Assembly (NCBI GenBank): GCA_037191015.1
Contig: JBBCKD010000007.1
Span: 124,001-188,000 of the forward strand
Length of the DNA stretch: 64,000 bases
Direction: 5' to 3'
Origin: Ravibacter sp037191015
GTDB taxonomy: Bacteria > Bacteroidota > Bacteroidia > Cytophagales > Spirosomataceae
In this document: in pieces, positions 17,225 to 26,421 of the stretch
Layout of the letters: the number at the start of each line of letters is the position of its first letter
Numbering within the stretch: the stretch's first letter is position 1
The notes under the pieces: model-generated
Database searches by the model: none
Seen by the model: the letters and a program-made list of their open reading frames with translations, nothing else
Told to the model about the DNA's origin: nothing
Made by a program: the position numbers and the translations under genes

Positions 17225-18592
17225 ATGAAAAGAAGAGAATTATTGCGATTTGGGGTAATGGGTTCGCTGCTGCCGGTTGCTTCCGGCGCGGCCTGGAGCC
17301 GGGATGAAGAAGAGATACAAAAGGCCTCTGTTTTCCAGGAGCCTGCAAAGAAACTAACGGTCGTGGAAGATGTGGATGTGATCGTTTGCGGAGGCGGCCC
17401 GGCGGGAGTGGCGGCGGCTATCGCCGCCGCCAGAAGCGGAGCCAAAACCAGGCTGATCGAATTTCACGGCTGCCTGGGAGGGATCTGGACCGCCGGACTT
17501 CTGAGCAACCTGATCGAGCACGAAAACAAAGGCGGGATCATGCAGGAGATCCTGGATGCTCTCGACCGCTCCGGCGCACAGGTATCGGCTACCAACTATG
17601 ACGCCGAAGTAATGAAGGTAATCCTCGACCAGCTTTGTAAAGACGCAGGGGTAGATGTAAGGCTTCATACCCGTGTGGTATCGGCCTATGCCAACAGTAA
17701 AAAACGCCTGGAGACGATCGTGACGGAAAGCCAGTCGGGCAGGGAAGCCTGGAGGGCCAAAACCTTTATCGACACTACCGGCAATGGCGACCTGGCCGCC
17801 TATGCAGGCTGCAGCTTTGATAAAGGCCACCCGCGCACGAGCCTGATACAACCCTTTTCCATGATGGCTATCCTGACAGGGATTACGAAATATGACATGG
17901 TACGCCAGAACCTGATCAAGCATGCAGGTATTACGCATTCACAGCACAAGATCAACCTGCGCGACGAGATCAGGAGCATCGGGATGGACCCTTCCTATGG
18001 TATGCCGACCTTATTCCTGATCCGCGATGATCTTTTCGCTATGATGGCCAATCACCAGTACAATGCCGATTCTCTAAATGCGCAGGACATCACCGATGCC
18101 ACCATACAATCGCGGAAAGAAGTAAACGACATGGTAGACAAGCTTCGGAAAAAAGGCGGTATCTGGAAGGATCTGCGCATTGTGGCTACTTCCGAGCAGA
18201 TCGGCATGCGCGAAGGCCGGCGTATAAAAGGCTTGTATACCGTATCGAAAGAGGACCTGATCAGCGGCGCCCGCTTCGACGACGCGGTATGCAGGGTGAA
18301 ATTCGCAGTAGATATCCATTCACTGGATGGAAAAGACGACAAAGGCTACAGCAACGACGGGATAAAGGTTCAGCCTTACGACATTCCGCTCCGCTCGCTG
18401 ATCTCCGCTGAAGTGGGCGGGCTGATGATGGCCGGACGCTGCATCAGCGGCGACTTCTTTGCCCACGCCAGCTACCGTGTAACCGGTAATGCGGTCGCCA
18501 TGGGCGAAGCCGCCGGAAAGGTGGCCGCGAAAGCTTCTCTGACCAACCGCCTCGCGCATGAAGTAAGCTGGAAGGAAGTGAGCGAGGCCTAG
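17225..18592 (+). CDS. Exported FAD-dependent oxidoreductase (FAD_oxidored family)
   Basis: This 455-residue protein has a Tat-like leader (MKRRELLRFGVMGSLLPVA), then the FAD-binding motif VDVIVCGGGPAGVAAAIAA (about 47-67) and the ATG-like motif FIDTTGNGDLAAYAG (about 180-194). It has a C-terminal FAD contact region with GGLMMAGRCISGDFFAHAS. This is the PF12831-type FAD-dependent oxidoreductase fold, common in Bacteroidota beside SusCD and Gfo/Idh/MocA genes. It is the last gene of the operon and is closed by a strong terminator. The paired periplasmic oxidoreductases suggest stepwise oxidation of a carbohydrate. The actual reaction is unknown. Confidence 0.85.
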   Translation: MKRRELLRFGVMGSLLPVASGAAWSRDEEEIQKASVFQEPAKKLTVVEDVDVIVCGGGPAGVAAAIAAARSGAKTRLIEFHGCLGGIWTAGLLSNLIEHENKGGIMQEILDALDRSGAQVSATNYDAEVMKVILDQLCKDAGVDVRLHTRVVSAYANSKKRLETIVTESQSGREAWRAKTFIDTTGNGDLAAYAGCSFDKGHPRTSLIQPFSMMAILTGITKYDMVRQNLIKHAGITHSQHKINLRDEIRSIGMDPSYGMPTLFLIRDDLFAMMANHQYNADSLNAQDITDATIQSRKEVNDMVDKLRKKGGIWKDLRIVATSEQIGMREGRRIKGLYTVSKEDLISGARFDDAVCRVKFAVDIHSLDGKDDKGYSNDGIKVQPYDIPLRSLISAEVGGLMMAGRCISGDFFAHASYRVTGNAVAMGEAAGKVAAKASLTNRLAHEVSWKEVSEA

Positions 18593-18615
18593 AAAAGAAC
18601 GAACCGGAACCTCAC

Positions 18616-18651
18616 AAAAAGTGGCCCCTGCTTGTTTGAGGGGCCACTTTT
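18616..18651 (+). terminator. Strong terminator after the FAD oxidoreductase
   Basis: AAAAGTGGCCCC and GGGGCCACTTTT form a perfect 12-base stem with an 11-base loop. The A and T ends make it usable on both strands. It closes the sigma-FecR-SusCD-oxidoreductase cluster. Confidence 0.85.
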
Positions 18652-19158
18652 ACAGCTTCTCCATGAGCTTTCTATAGTATATGGAAGGGTGCTATAATAT
18701 AAGGGGGGGCAATAGTAGTGTAAAAAAGTGTTTTTGTTAAGTACAGCGTGCAATGCTCCATATTTATGATCCTCTTGCGGACTGTCTTTATCCTACACCA
18801 CAAAGTTCGCTAAAGCGCTGTCGCGCGCAATTCACCACTTTTCCGGCGGAAGGTCATCAATTGATGTGAATCCGCATTACCCCATTTTTAGTTAAAAATT
18901 ACCCCCGGAAAAGGCGTATAAAACAGCCGCAGGTAGCCAGAAATGAGAGATCTGCACAAACGGAGCGAATAAAATACCTTCTTCATCATCCCCATTTTTA
19001 ATCAATCTCAATACCCTGAAACGGGGTATACCACTTCTCTCCCGGCAAACTGAGCCGGCCTGCTTTATCCGGATTATTTACTCTTTTCAAATTTTTATTT
19101 GTAAAATAGTACGGTATATAACCGGCGCTATCAATTGAGACCGGAGGCCCCCAATACT
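18652..19158 (+). other. Gene-free stretch upstream of the response regulator
   Basis: About 500 bases without a credible reading frame. It contains a run of seven G residues near 18704, two copies of a CCCATTTTTA motif (near 18880 and 18990), and an AT-rich block near 19085-19115 that probably holds the regulator's promoter. A near-match to TAnnTTTG (TTTATTTG) is at about 19094-19101. I see no RNA gene or attachment site. Confidence 0.4.
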
Positions 19159-19788
19159 ATGAACATCGCTATAATCGACGACCACAAGCTTCTTACCGAC
19201 GCCATTCGATTTGCTTTAAAAGACTATGAGCTTTCGGTGTTCAACGACCCGGTATGCTTCCTTGATGCAACCAGGCAGGGATTCAAACCCGATATTATCA
19301 TTACAGATCTGTTGATGCCCCAGATGAGCGGTATAGACCTGATTGAAGCTATCCGGAAAGACAAAGAGAATCCTGCCAGGATCATTGTGCTTTCTTCTGT
19401 CAATGACGCCCAGACAATCCGGCATTGCCTCCGAAAGGGCGCCAATGCATATGTATCTAAAGACGCTTCCCTTTCCGAGCTGCCCGATGCGATCCGTGAA
19501 GTCGCGGGAGGCAACGAATTTATCAGCTTCAACCTGCAGAAAACGCTCATCAAAAGCATGCTGACCGAGGACCAGTACGTGTACCATCTGTCTCCGAGGG
19601 AAAAAGAGGTCTTACAGATGATCTGCCAGGGCAATACGATCAAAGAGATTGCCTATGAAATGCAGCTCAGCGCCCATACGGTTCAGACTTACCAGAAAAA
19701 GATCATGAAAAAGTTTAAGGTAAACCGCACGGCGGATCTGATCGTATTTGCTATCCAGAACGGTCTTTATAATATACGGCCTAAATGA
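19159..19788 (+). CDS. LuxR/NarL-family response regulator
   Basis: This 209-residue protein (from ATG 19159; an in-frame TTG at 19135 is less likely) has a receiver domain (about 1-118) with MNIAIIDDHK (acidic pair), phosphoacceptor Asp in DIIITDLLMPQMSG, and a Lys in AYVSKDAS. A LuxR-type HTH follows (about 140-205, LSPREKEVLQMICQGNTIKE). Its stop overlaps the ATG of the next gene (ATGA), so it is translationally coupled to the sensor kinase and is its cognate partner. The pair stands immediately downstream of a SusCD locus and could regulate it or a distant one. Confidence 0.93.
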   Translation: MNIAIIDDHKLLTDAIRFALKDYELSVFNDPVCFLDATRQGFKPDIIITDLLMPQMSGIDLIEAIRKDKENPARIIVLSSVNDAQTIRHCLRKGANAYVSKDASLSELPDAIREVAGGNEFISFNLQKTLIKSMLTEDQYVYHLSPREKEVLQMICQGNTIKEIAYEMQLSAHTVQTYQKKIMKKFKVNRTADLIVFAIQNGLYNIRPK

Positions 19789-22700
19789 AGCTAACAGCAG
19801 CATTCTTACTTTCCTTTCTCCTGGTATCCCTGTCCGGAAGCTCCCAGAAGCTCGATTATTTAGTAAAGCACTTCACTACGGAAAACGGCCTGCCGCAAAA
19901 CAGCGCCAAAAATGTCGCCTTCGACAGCCTGGGATATGGCTGGGTAGGCACCGAAAATGGTCTTGCAAAATACGACGGAATAGGCTTTACTATTTTTACG
20001 GAATACGATATCCCTCCTCAATCTCCCCGCGTGACATGTATCCGTGAAGACGGGGAAGGGCAGATACTCGTCTTATTTGAAATGGGAGAGCGCTATATCC
20101 TGAAATATGCCGGCTACTTCGGTATGAAGCCTGTCCTCTCGGAATCAAAATACCTTATCGGCTGCAATGACCGGTTTATCGAAGTAAAAGACAGCATCCG
20201 GGAATCTCAGTTCAGGTTCGTCGGGTCCCATTCAAAAAATTCCCCGTTTGATACCTTCCTGATGGACGAAGGCCACGTCTTTGTCTCGTCTGCAGACACT
20301 GTCTGGTTCGCCCGCAAAAGCGGGGAATCCGGGTATGTCAAAACCGGCCTGACCGCCCCCACCAAATTCGTCCCGCTTGAAGATCAATTACTCGTTTTTT
20401 CGGGCTCTTCCGATATCATTTCAGTAGATTCTGCCGGGACCATCACAACCCTGGTACCCGAAGGCGAGTTCTTTAAGGCGATCGATCCTGAAGCCAGGAA
20501 TTTCTCGCTGATGAGCTACGCATCGGTCTCTTATGGCTTTTTTAACGGCGCCTTGTATAGGCTGACCCGCTCGGGGAACACCCTCTATTCGGAAAAATTG
20601 CTGGAAGGCCTGGAGACCAGCACTATTTTTCACCTCTATCATGATACCAGGAAAAATCACTATTACCTGCAAAGCCAGCTGGACGGGCTCTACATTGTAA
20701 CACCGCGACTGTTTCAGAATGTGACCATCCCGGAAGATGGCAACTGGCATATGAATTCCTTTTACGGTCAAAACAGGTACGGAAAAAACGCGATTTTTGC
20801 CAATGGACATCTTTTTACATTCGGCCCGGGGAATAAACCTCCAAAAGTAGAGCCCGTGCTCTCACTCCCGAAAAGTCTTTTTTCAGCGCATATAGAGGGC
20901 GATGTCTGTTATTATCAGACCGGTTTTAAGCTGTATAAATACAATATCCGCACGAAGGACCTCAAAATCATCTCCGATCTCAATGAGCCATCACACTGCA
21001 TGTTGCGATCGGAATTCGATTCAAAATTGTACTTTTCTACTACCGACAAACTATTCACCATCGAAAATGATACCATCAGGCAATTGCTCCGGCTTCCGCT
21101 TGTTCCCAACCTTTATATACACAGTTTTAAGCCGGTCAGCCCCGACAGGATATTGTTTGCGACAAGCAGCGGCCTGTGGGAATCGAGCTTGAGCAGCAAA
21201 AAATCAGATGTGGTCATCCCGCATATCAATATCAGGAATATTTACATCGGGAAAGACGACTATATCTGGTTGGGCAGCTACAACGACGGAGTGTGGCTTA
21301 TGAAAGACGGTAACTTCAGGCAATTGCCTTTCGACAAATTACGCAGGCTATCGGTAGTGAACAGCATCTTTGAAGACAAGTACGACAGGATATGGTTCAG
21401 CACCAACAACGGGTTGCTCCACACTTATCGCAAGCCGGCAATAAGATTGCTTGACAGAAAAGGCGTCGATTATATCAGGTACACGATCTTTGACAAATCT
21501 GACGGCCTGCTCACCAACGAATTTAACGGGGGAGCCACACCCGATAAAGTCTACCTTGACGACGGCAGAATTTCTATTCCAAGCCTTAAATCCCTGGTGC
21601 TGTTCGACCCGGAAAGCTTTCTTCCCGATACGGCTGTTCGCCGGGTATATATTGAAAAGATCGTCGTCGACGGGAAGGTAGTGCGGGATTTGCCGGGAAT
21701 AAGCCTGCGCCCCGGCTACAAATCTATGGTCGTTACAATCAGCTCTCCATCCGATAACAAGAAAGAAGCGCAGAATTTCGAGTGGCGTGTAAAAGGAACG
21801 GGCAATGAATGGATATCTGCAGCTTATGGAGAGGCCATCTCCCTGAGAGGCTACAAGTACGGCGGTTATACACTTGAAATCCGTCTCAAAGAGAATCCGC
21901 AATCGGCGATCATGCTGCCGTTTTCGGTAGAGCCTTTTTTTTATGAAACCGTATGGTTCCGGGGAACGACTGCACTTTTGCTGATACTTATCATTTTGTC
22001 TGCATTCAAGCTTCTAACAAGAAGGTATGAGAAGCAGAACGCCCTCCTGGAAAGAAAAATACAGGAACGTACCGGGGCATTGAACGAGTCTCTGGAAAGC
22101 CTGGGAATAACGGTACAGCAGTTAAGGGACACCGAATCTCGTCTGCATACCAGTATTTCCCGGAAAGACAAGATCATCAACATGCTGCTCCATGACATGA
22201 AGTCGCCGCTGTTTGCGCTCAAAAACGGTATAGAAGAGCTCGACGACAAATTGAATCATTATGAGGGCATACAAAAGGATGTGCTCAGAAAATCGGGATT
22301 GCTACGCGAAGGCATCAGTGATGTCTACAGCTTTTCCGTCAATTTTTTTGACTGGGTCAAATATCAGAAAGAGGGTATCGTCGCTAATTACCAGCTGACC
22401 AACCTGAAGAAAGTTTTTCTGACAATAGGCGAATTGTACGGAGCAATTGCTGCGAAAAAAGGGCTTCAGCTATTGTATGACACAGAAGAAATCATCTTCT
22501 ATACCGACGAAAACATTTTGATCACGATCCTGCGCAACCTGGTCGACAATGCGATAAAGAACACTCCGTCGGGCACCATCCGGATGCATGCCTACGTCAG
22601 GAGAAATGAATACCTGACGATTGTGGTGCACGATTCCGGGCCTGGAATGCCCGATAAAATCCAGGAATCGATAGAAACGGCTCTCTATGAAGAAGAAGAA

Positions 22701-22853
22701 GACCCGGCCCTCCAGACGGGGTGCGGATATAAGCTTATATTACATCTTTTAGATCTCATACATGCCGATCTGGAACTTAAAAATTCAGACGGACTGCGGG
22801 TTTCCGTCACCCTGCACTATATCACTACACTGGAACCGGAACGGTGCTGCTGA
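19785..22853 (+). CDS. Reg_prop sensor histidine kinase
   Basis: This 1022-residue kinase has a signal peptide (1-20), a large periplasmic beta-propeller sensor of Reg_prop-like repeats (about 22-600, with ENGLPQNSAKNVAFDSLGYG and YDRIWFSTNNGLL), a Y_Y_Y domain (about 640-710), one transmembrane helix (about 727-746, GTTALLLILIILSAF), and a coiled coil. The kinase core has phosphoacceptor His in LLHDMKSP (about residue 802), N-box RNLVDNAIKNTPSG and G-box DSGPGMP. Unlike classical Bacteroides hybrid systems it has no receiver or AraC domain; the coupled upstream regulator supplies those functions. Such sensors usually detect a breakdown product of an imported polymer in the periplasm. The ligand is unknown. 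Confidence 0.92.
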   Translation: MKLTAAFLLSFLLVSLSGSSQKLDYLVKHFTTENGLPQNSAKNVAFDSLGYGWVGTENGLAKYDGIGFTIFTEYDIPPQSPRVTCIREDGEGQILVLFEMGERYILKYAGYFGMKPVLSESKYLIGCNDRFIEVKDSIRESQFRFVGSHSKNSPFDTFLMDEGHVFVSSADTVWFARKSGESGYVKTGLTAPTKFVPLEDQLLVFSGSSDIISVDSAGTITTLVPEGEFFKAIDPEARNFSLMSYASVSYGFFNGALYRLTRSGNTLYSEKLLEGLETSTIFHLYHDTRKNHYYLQSQLDGLYIVTPRLFQNVTIPEDGNWHMNSFYGQNRYGKNAIFANGHLFTFGPGNKPPKVEPVLSLPKSLFSAHIEGDVCYYQTGFKLYKYNIRTKDLKIISDLNEPSHCMLRSEFDSKLYFSTTDKLFTIENDTIRQLLRLPLVPNLYIHSFKPVSPDRILFATSSGLWESSLSSKKSDVVIPHINIRNIYIGKDDYIWLGSYNDGVWLMKDGNFRQLPFDKLRRLSVVNSIFEDKYDRIWFSTNNGLLHTYRKPAIRLLDRKGVDYIRYTIFDKSDGLLTNEFNGGATPDKVYLDDGRISIPSLKSLVLFDPESFLPDTAVRRVYIEKIVVDGKVVRDLPGISLRPGYKSMVVTISSPSDNKKEAQNFEWRVKGTGNEWISAAYGEAISLRGYKYGGYTLEIRLKENPQSAIMLPFSVEPFFYETVWFRGTTALLLILIILSAFKLLTRRYEKQNALLERKIQERTGALNESLESLGITVQQLRDTESRLHTSISRKDKIINMLLHDMKSPLFALKNGIEELDDKLNHYEGIQKDVLRKSGLLREGISDVYSFSVNFFDWVKYQKEGIVANYQLTNLKKVFLTIGELYGAIAAKKGLQLLYDTEEIIFYTDENILITILRNLVDNAIKNTPSGTIRMHAYVRRNEYLTIVVHDSGPGMPDKIQESIETALYEEEEDPALQTGCGYKLILHLLDLIHADLELKNSDGLRVSVTLHYITTLEPERCC

Positions 22854-22860
22854 AATAGAA

Positions 22861-22915
22861 AAACCGGCCGCCATTCTTTCCCGTTTTCCAACGGTGAAAG
22901 CGCAGCAGCCGGTTT
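22861..22915. terminator. Imperfect hairpin between the convergent kinase and SDR genes
   Basis: AAACCGGC and GCCGGTTT bracket a 39-base loop with weak internal pairing. It follows the kinase stop by 8 bases and lies 45 bases past the SDR stop, where a bidirectional terminator is expected. The T-rich end is short. Confidence 0.4.
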
Positions 22916-22959
22916 AGGTGACCCTGTCTGAGACGGGCAGAGAACGAAAGCCGATGGTG

Positions 22960-23721
22960 TCAGGCCATTGTCATCCCGCCGTCTACGACCAGCTTGGTAC
23001 CGGTAATAAAACGGCTGTCGTCAGAGGCCAGGAACAATGCTCCTTTCGCTATATCTTCATTGGTTGCATACCTTCCCAGCGGAATGGAAGCCTCAAATCC
23101 TTTTTTTGCTTCCTCTCCATGTCCCGGAGCAAAACCTTCCTCCAGGGAGCGCATCATCCGGTTGTCGACCGGCGACGGATGTATCGAATTGACGCGGATC
23201 CCCCTGGGAGCCGCTTCCTGCGCGATGGTGCGGGTGAGGCCTATCACCGCATGCTTGCTTGTTACATATGCGCTCATGGAAGGGAAGCCCGTCAGACCGG
23301 CAACCGAAGAGGTATTGATGATACTGCCGCCGTCGTTCATTTCCGGCAGCACGTATTTAATACCTAACCATACTCCTTTGACGTTAACGCTGATCACTTT
23401 ATCGAATTCCTCCTCCGAATATTCGGATACAGGCTTCACGACTCCTTCTACCCCGGCGTTGTTGAAGAAGATGTCTATCTTGCCAAATGTATCTACCGTA
23501 TGCGCCACATACTTCTGTACGTCAGCCGCCCTGGTTACATTGGCAGCAATAAAGCTTACGTTTTCACTACCCAGCTCCGAAGCGGTCTGCTTCAGCGCTT
23601 CCTCATTGATATCTACCAGCACTACCTTTGCTCCCTCGTCTAAAAATAACCTTGCAGTAGCAGCCCCGATTGCCCCTGAACCTCCTGTAATCACAGCTAC
23701 CTTGTTTGCCAGCTTTGTCAT
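22960..23721 (-). CDS. Classical short-chain dehydrogenase/reductase
   Basis: This 253-residue cytoplasmic oxidoreductase has the NAD(P) motif TGGSGAIG (about 12-19), VDIN after beta-2 (an acidic residue favouring NAD), NNAG, the catalytic Ser in NTSSVAG, YVTSK (Tyr and Lys of the active site), and the VNSIHPSP block. The C-terminal TGTKLVVDGGMTMA is also standard. The length is typical. It is a single-gene unit with its own promoter and a palindromic site. The substrate cannot be read from the sequence. Confidence 0.92.
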   Translation of the reverse strand: MTKLANKVAVITGGSGAIGAATARLFLDEGAKVVLVDINEEALKQTASELGSENVSFIAANVTRAADVQKYVAHTVDTFGKIDIFFNNAGVEGVVKPVSEYSEEEFDKVISVNVKGVWLGIKYVLPEMNDGGSIINTSSVAGLTGFPSMSAYVTSKHAVIGLTRTIAQEAAPRGIRVNSIHPSPVDNRMMRSLEEGFAPGHGEEAKKGFEASIPLGRYATNEDIAKGALFLASDDSRFITGTKLVVDGGMTMA

Positions 23722-23781
23722 ATCAGTTTTAGTTTAATGGATTGATGTATTCGTCATGGCATGAGCCCCCTCATACTTTCA

Positions 23782-23825
23782 CAAAGATAACGACAGCCGG
23801 GCCGGCATTAAGTAACCTGTGTTAC
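23782..23825 (-). promoter_or_regulatory. Promoter box and GTAAC dyad upstream of the SDR gene
   Basis: On the minus strand TATCTTTG (23789-23782) matches TAnnTTTG, 61 bases before the SDR ATG. A perfect dyad GTAAC-N4-GTTAC (23812-23825) lies 22 bases further upstream, near the -33 region. This is a typical place for a regulator-binding site controlling the dehydrogenase. The identity of the regulator is unknown. Confidence 0.45.
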
Positions 23826-24015
23826 AGTTTGAAATGACATTCATCATGTTTTTTTCCCCCGGACCTCTTATAGCACTGCCGGCATCCCGCCTCTCTCTCG
23901 CCCCTTCTGCAGTACCGGCATTGCAGAATATTTTATTCGTTGCTTACAACCAATTGTCCGTACCCTTAGTCCTCATGGTATACTAATCTGATTTTAACCC
24001 AAACAACAAGGAATC

Positions 24016-24726
24016 ATGAAGCACATATCCCTATCTCTCTTACTCCTCCTGATATTCATACTTCCGTCTGCAGGTCTGGCGCAGCAATCCCCGTTCGACT
24101 TCACGTTCCGGGCAGGCCTCAACCTTTCCTACCTCTCCTTTGACAATGAGGGGGTACCCGGCAACAGGATAAAACCCGGCGTAAACCTGGGACTCGCGGC
24201 TAACTACCATACCGGCGAAAACCTTTTTCTGCAAACCGCCCTAACCTTCACGACCAAAGGGGCCCGGATCAAGGGGGATATACCTTTAGGTTTCCCGGGG
24301 AATGTCGTAGTCTCCGGCAGGACCGAAACCCCGATGCTGACAAGCCAGCAGATGTACGTGCAGGTACCTCTACATGTCGGTTATAAAATACCGCTGACAT
24401 CAGAGAAGAAGCTCACCGTACAGGCAGGGCCTTACGCGGCATACGGGGTGGCCGGCAAAACGCGCCTGGCAGCCAACGTCCTGTACGGCGACTATATCGA
24501 CGATACGCCCGTGGAGGCCAACACATTCGGAGGGAGGGGCCTTCAGAAGCTGGACTACGGAGCGGGAGCAGGTATTGGCCTCGATCTGGGCTCAACCATC
24601 ATAAGCCTCAACTATGAGCTGGGCCTGAGGAATATTGCCCCGACCGGGGTCACTTACATCCCGTTTTATCATGATACCAGCTACAAAAACCGGAATCTGT
24701 GCCTGCAGGTGGATTTCAGGTTTTAG
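24016..24726 (+). CDS. Outer-membrane beta-barrel protein, PorT-like
   Basis: This 236-residue protein has a cleavable signal peptide (about 1-22, LLIFILPSAGLAQQ) and alternating hydrophobic strands typical of the eight-stranded outer-membrane barrel family (PorT/OmpA-like barrel). Examples are FRAGLNLSYLSF, LQTALTFTTKGARI and a final aromatic residue in LCLQVDFRF. The family includes proteins of unknown function as well as the T9SS component PorT. Nothing here marks it as PorT itself. It is a single-gene unit between the SDR and the second SusCD locus, with which it is convergent. Confidence 0.8.
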   Translation: MKHISLSLLLLLIFILPSAGLAQQSPFDFTFRAGLNLSYLSFDNEGVPGNRIKPGVNLGLAANYHTGENLFLQTALTFTTKGARIKGDIPLGFPGNVVVSGRTETPMLTSQQMYVQVPLHVGYKIPLTSEKKLTVQAGPYAAYGVAGKTRLAANVLYGDYIDDTPVEANTFGGRGLQKLDYGAGAGIGLDLGSTIISLNYELGLRNIAPTGVTYIPFYHDTSYKNRNLCLQVDFRF

Positions 24727-24741
24727 GAATATCTGCCCGGG

Positions 24742-26421
24742 CTAATTGTAGCCCGGGTTTTGCTCAAGTAAAGGATTTTTGTTGATCTCTGCCTGAGGGA
24801 TAGGAACCAGATAATTCCGTTCGTAGAATGCCCTCGGGTTAAAATCCGACACTGTGTAAGTTTTGCTACCGTCGGCCGCCCTGATAATTGTCATTTTCCT
24901 CCCGTTCTCATTCAGCCTCTCGGGTGCGATTTTCCACCTGCGTACATCAAACCAGCGGTGCTCCTCAAATGCCAGCTCTATCCGGCGTTCATTCTGAAGC
25001 CTTTTCAAAAGTGCCGTTCCGCTTTCCGTAATATCCGGCATCCTGACACTTTCTCTCTTCCTGACCATGTTCAGATATTCTCTGCATGCTTCTTCGTTCC
25101 CGAGGTAATACATGGCTTCCGCGTAATTCAGCAGGACCTCGGCGTAGCGAATGAATATCCACGGAGAATTACCCTGGTTCTCCTGGCTGGGGTTTACGAC
25201 GGTCTCATCAATAAATTTACGGAGATAATACCCCGTAAGCGTGGCATTCCACCCCGATAGGGCGCCTTCATTACTATCCTTTCCTCCGGGCAGAAAGGTC
25301 TCTACCGATCTGCCCTGAAATGGAGCCCCGTCGTAGAAAATACAGTCATAAAAACGGGGGTCCCTGTTAATATAAGGATTTTGAGGATCGTAAGAAGGGT
25401 CTTCGCGGGGTAATTTGCCGCTAATCATTTCGTAGTCATCAATTATATTCTGAAGAGGATGGGTCTGACCGAATCCCCCGTAGCCATTCGGATACTGCGA
25501 GAGCTCGACCCTGACGGCCTGCGGATCGACCGACGAATCAAACCCTCTTGACCATATTACCTCCGGATTGTAGCTGTTTTTCTTTAAGAACAGCTCTTTG
25601 TAATCGGGGAACAAGGAATATTGCTTCAAATCGATCACTTCTTTTGCTGCGGCGGCCGCATCCTCCCATTTCTTCATTACGTTACCGGCGTTATTCAAAG
25701 GACTCGCCATATACAGGAGCGCCCTTGATTTGAGCGCCAGAGCAGCGCCCTTAGTGATCCTTCCGAGATTGACCGCACTGTAGGTCAGCGGAAGCAAAGC
25801 GGCAGCTTCATCAAGCTCTTTAATGACGAAATCCATGCATTCGTCATAGGTATTGCGCGGCACGTTAAAATCGTCATTCAGCGTAAATGAGCTTTTGATC
25901 AAAGGCACGCCACCAAAAAAAGCAACCAGCTTGAAATAAGCGTGAGCTCTCAAAAATTTCATTTCTCCGATCATCTGGTCCCTGAGCGACTGGTCAAATG
26001 CAGCCTGATCAATACGATCGAAGAAAATATTGCAGTTGGTGACCACCGACCAGTAATTGAATCCTGAAGCGCCTGTCCATGAATCAAGCACTCCCAAAGA
26101 AGAAGGAGTAATGTTGCCCAGATTGATAAAATTGCTGCCATCGCCGCGCTGAAACGATTCATCTGTCACTCCTGCCAACCTCTGGTGCGCGCTTCCTGAA
26201 AAGCCTATGGGCATCAACCGGTAGGTATTGCTGATAAAAGCATTAATTAAGTCCTTGTCCTTCCATACCGCATCATCAGAAAAGCGGTCAAGCGGCGCCT
26301 TGTCAAGCACGTCATTTATACATGAGGAAAGCATAAGCGTCATCAGACCGGTTGCCAGCAAAGACGATATCCTTCCCATAGATTTTATTGTATTGTGAAT
26401 CTTTTTCATATTATTATCCAT
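24742..26421 (-). CDS. SusD/RagB-family surface lipoprotein, locus 2
   Basis: This 559-residue SusD protein has lipoprotein signal and lipobox LMLSSC (Cys about residue 33), N-terminal LDKAPLDRFSDDAVWKD and the usual RAHAYFKLVAFFGGVPLI block, and C-terminal region EVLLNYAEAMYYLGNEEAC plus AFEEHRWFDVRRWKIAP. It is the classical SusD/RagB type (RagB plus SusD_3-like N-terminus), distinct from the SusD-like_2 proteins elsewhere in the window. The ATG at 26421 shares one base with the SusC stop (TGATG), which supports this start and translational coupling. It serves as the lid of the upstream SusC. Confidence 0.93.
   Translation of the reverse strand: MDNNMKKIHNTIKSMGRISSLLATGLMTLMLSSCINDVLDKAPLDRFSDDAVWKDKDLINAFISNTYRLMPIGFSGSAHQRLAGVTDESFQRGDGSNFINLGNITPSSLGVLDSWTGASGFNYWSVVTNCNIFFDRIDQAAFDQSLRDQMIGEMKFLRAHAYFKLVAFFGGVPLIKSSFTLNDDFNVPRNTYDECMDFVIKELDEAAALLPLTYSAVNLGRITKGAALALKSRALLYMASPLNNAGNVMKKWEDAAAAAKEVIDLKQYSLFPDYKELFLKKNSYNPEVIWSRGFDSSVDPQAVRVELSQYPNGYGGFGQTHPLQNIIDDYEMISGKLPREDPSYDPQNPYINRDPRFYDCIFYDGAPFQGRSVETFLPGGKDSNEGALSGWNATLTGYYLRKFIDETVVNPSQENQGNSPWIFIRYAEVLLNYAEAMYYLGNEEACREYLNMVRKRESVRMPDITESGTALLKRLQNERRIELAFEEHRWFDVRRWKIAPERLNENGRKMTIIRAADGSKTYTVSDFNPRAFYERNYLVPIPQAEINKNPLLEQNPGYN

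Noticed and set aside
18652..19158. Possible small RNA or riboswitch in the gap before the response regulator
   Set aside because: No conserved core or clear terminator pair is visible, and the repeated CCCATTTTTA motif alone is not enough.
22994..23737. 247-codon plus-strand frame opposite the short-chain dehydrogenase
   Set aside because: The minus-strand protein has all SDR motifs; the opposite frame is low-complexity and has no motif.
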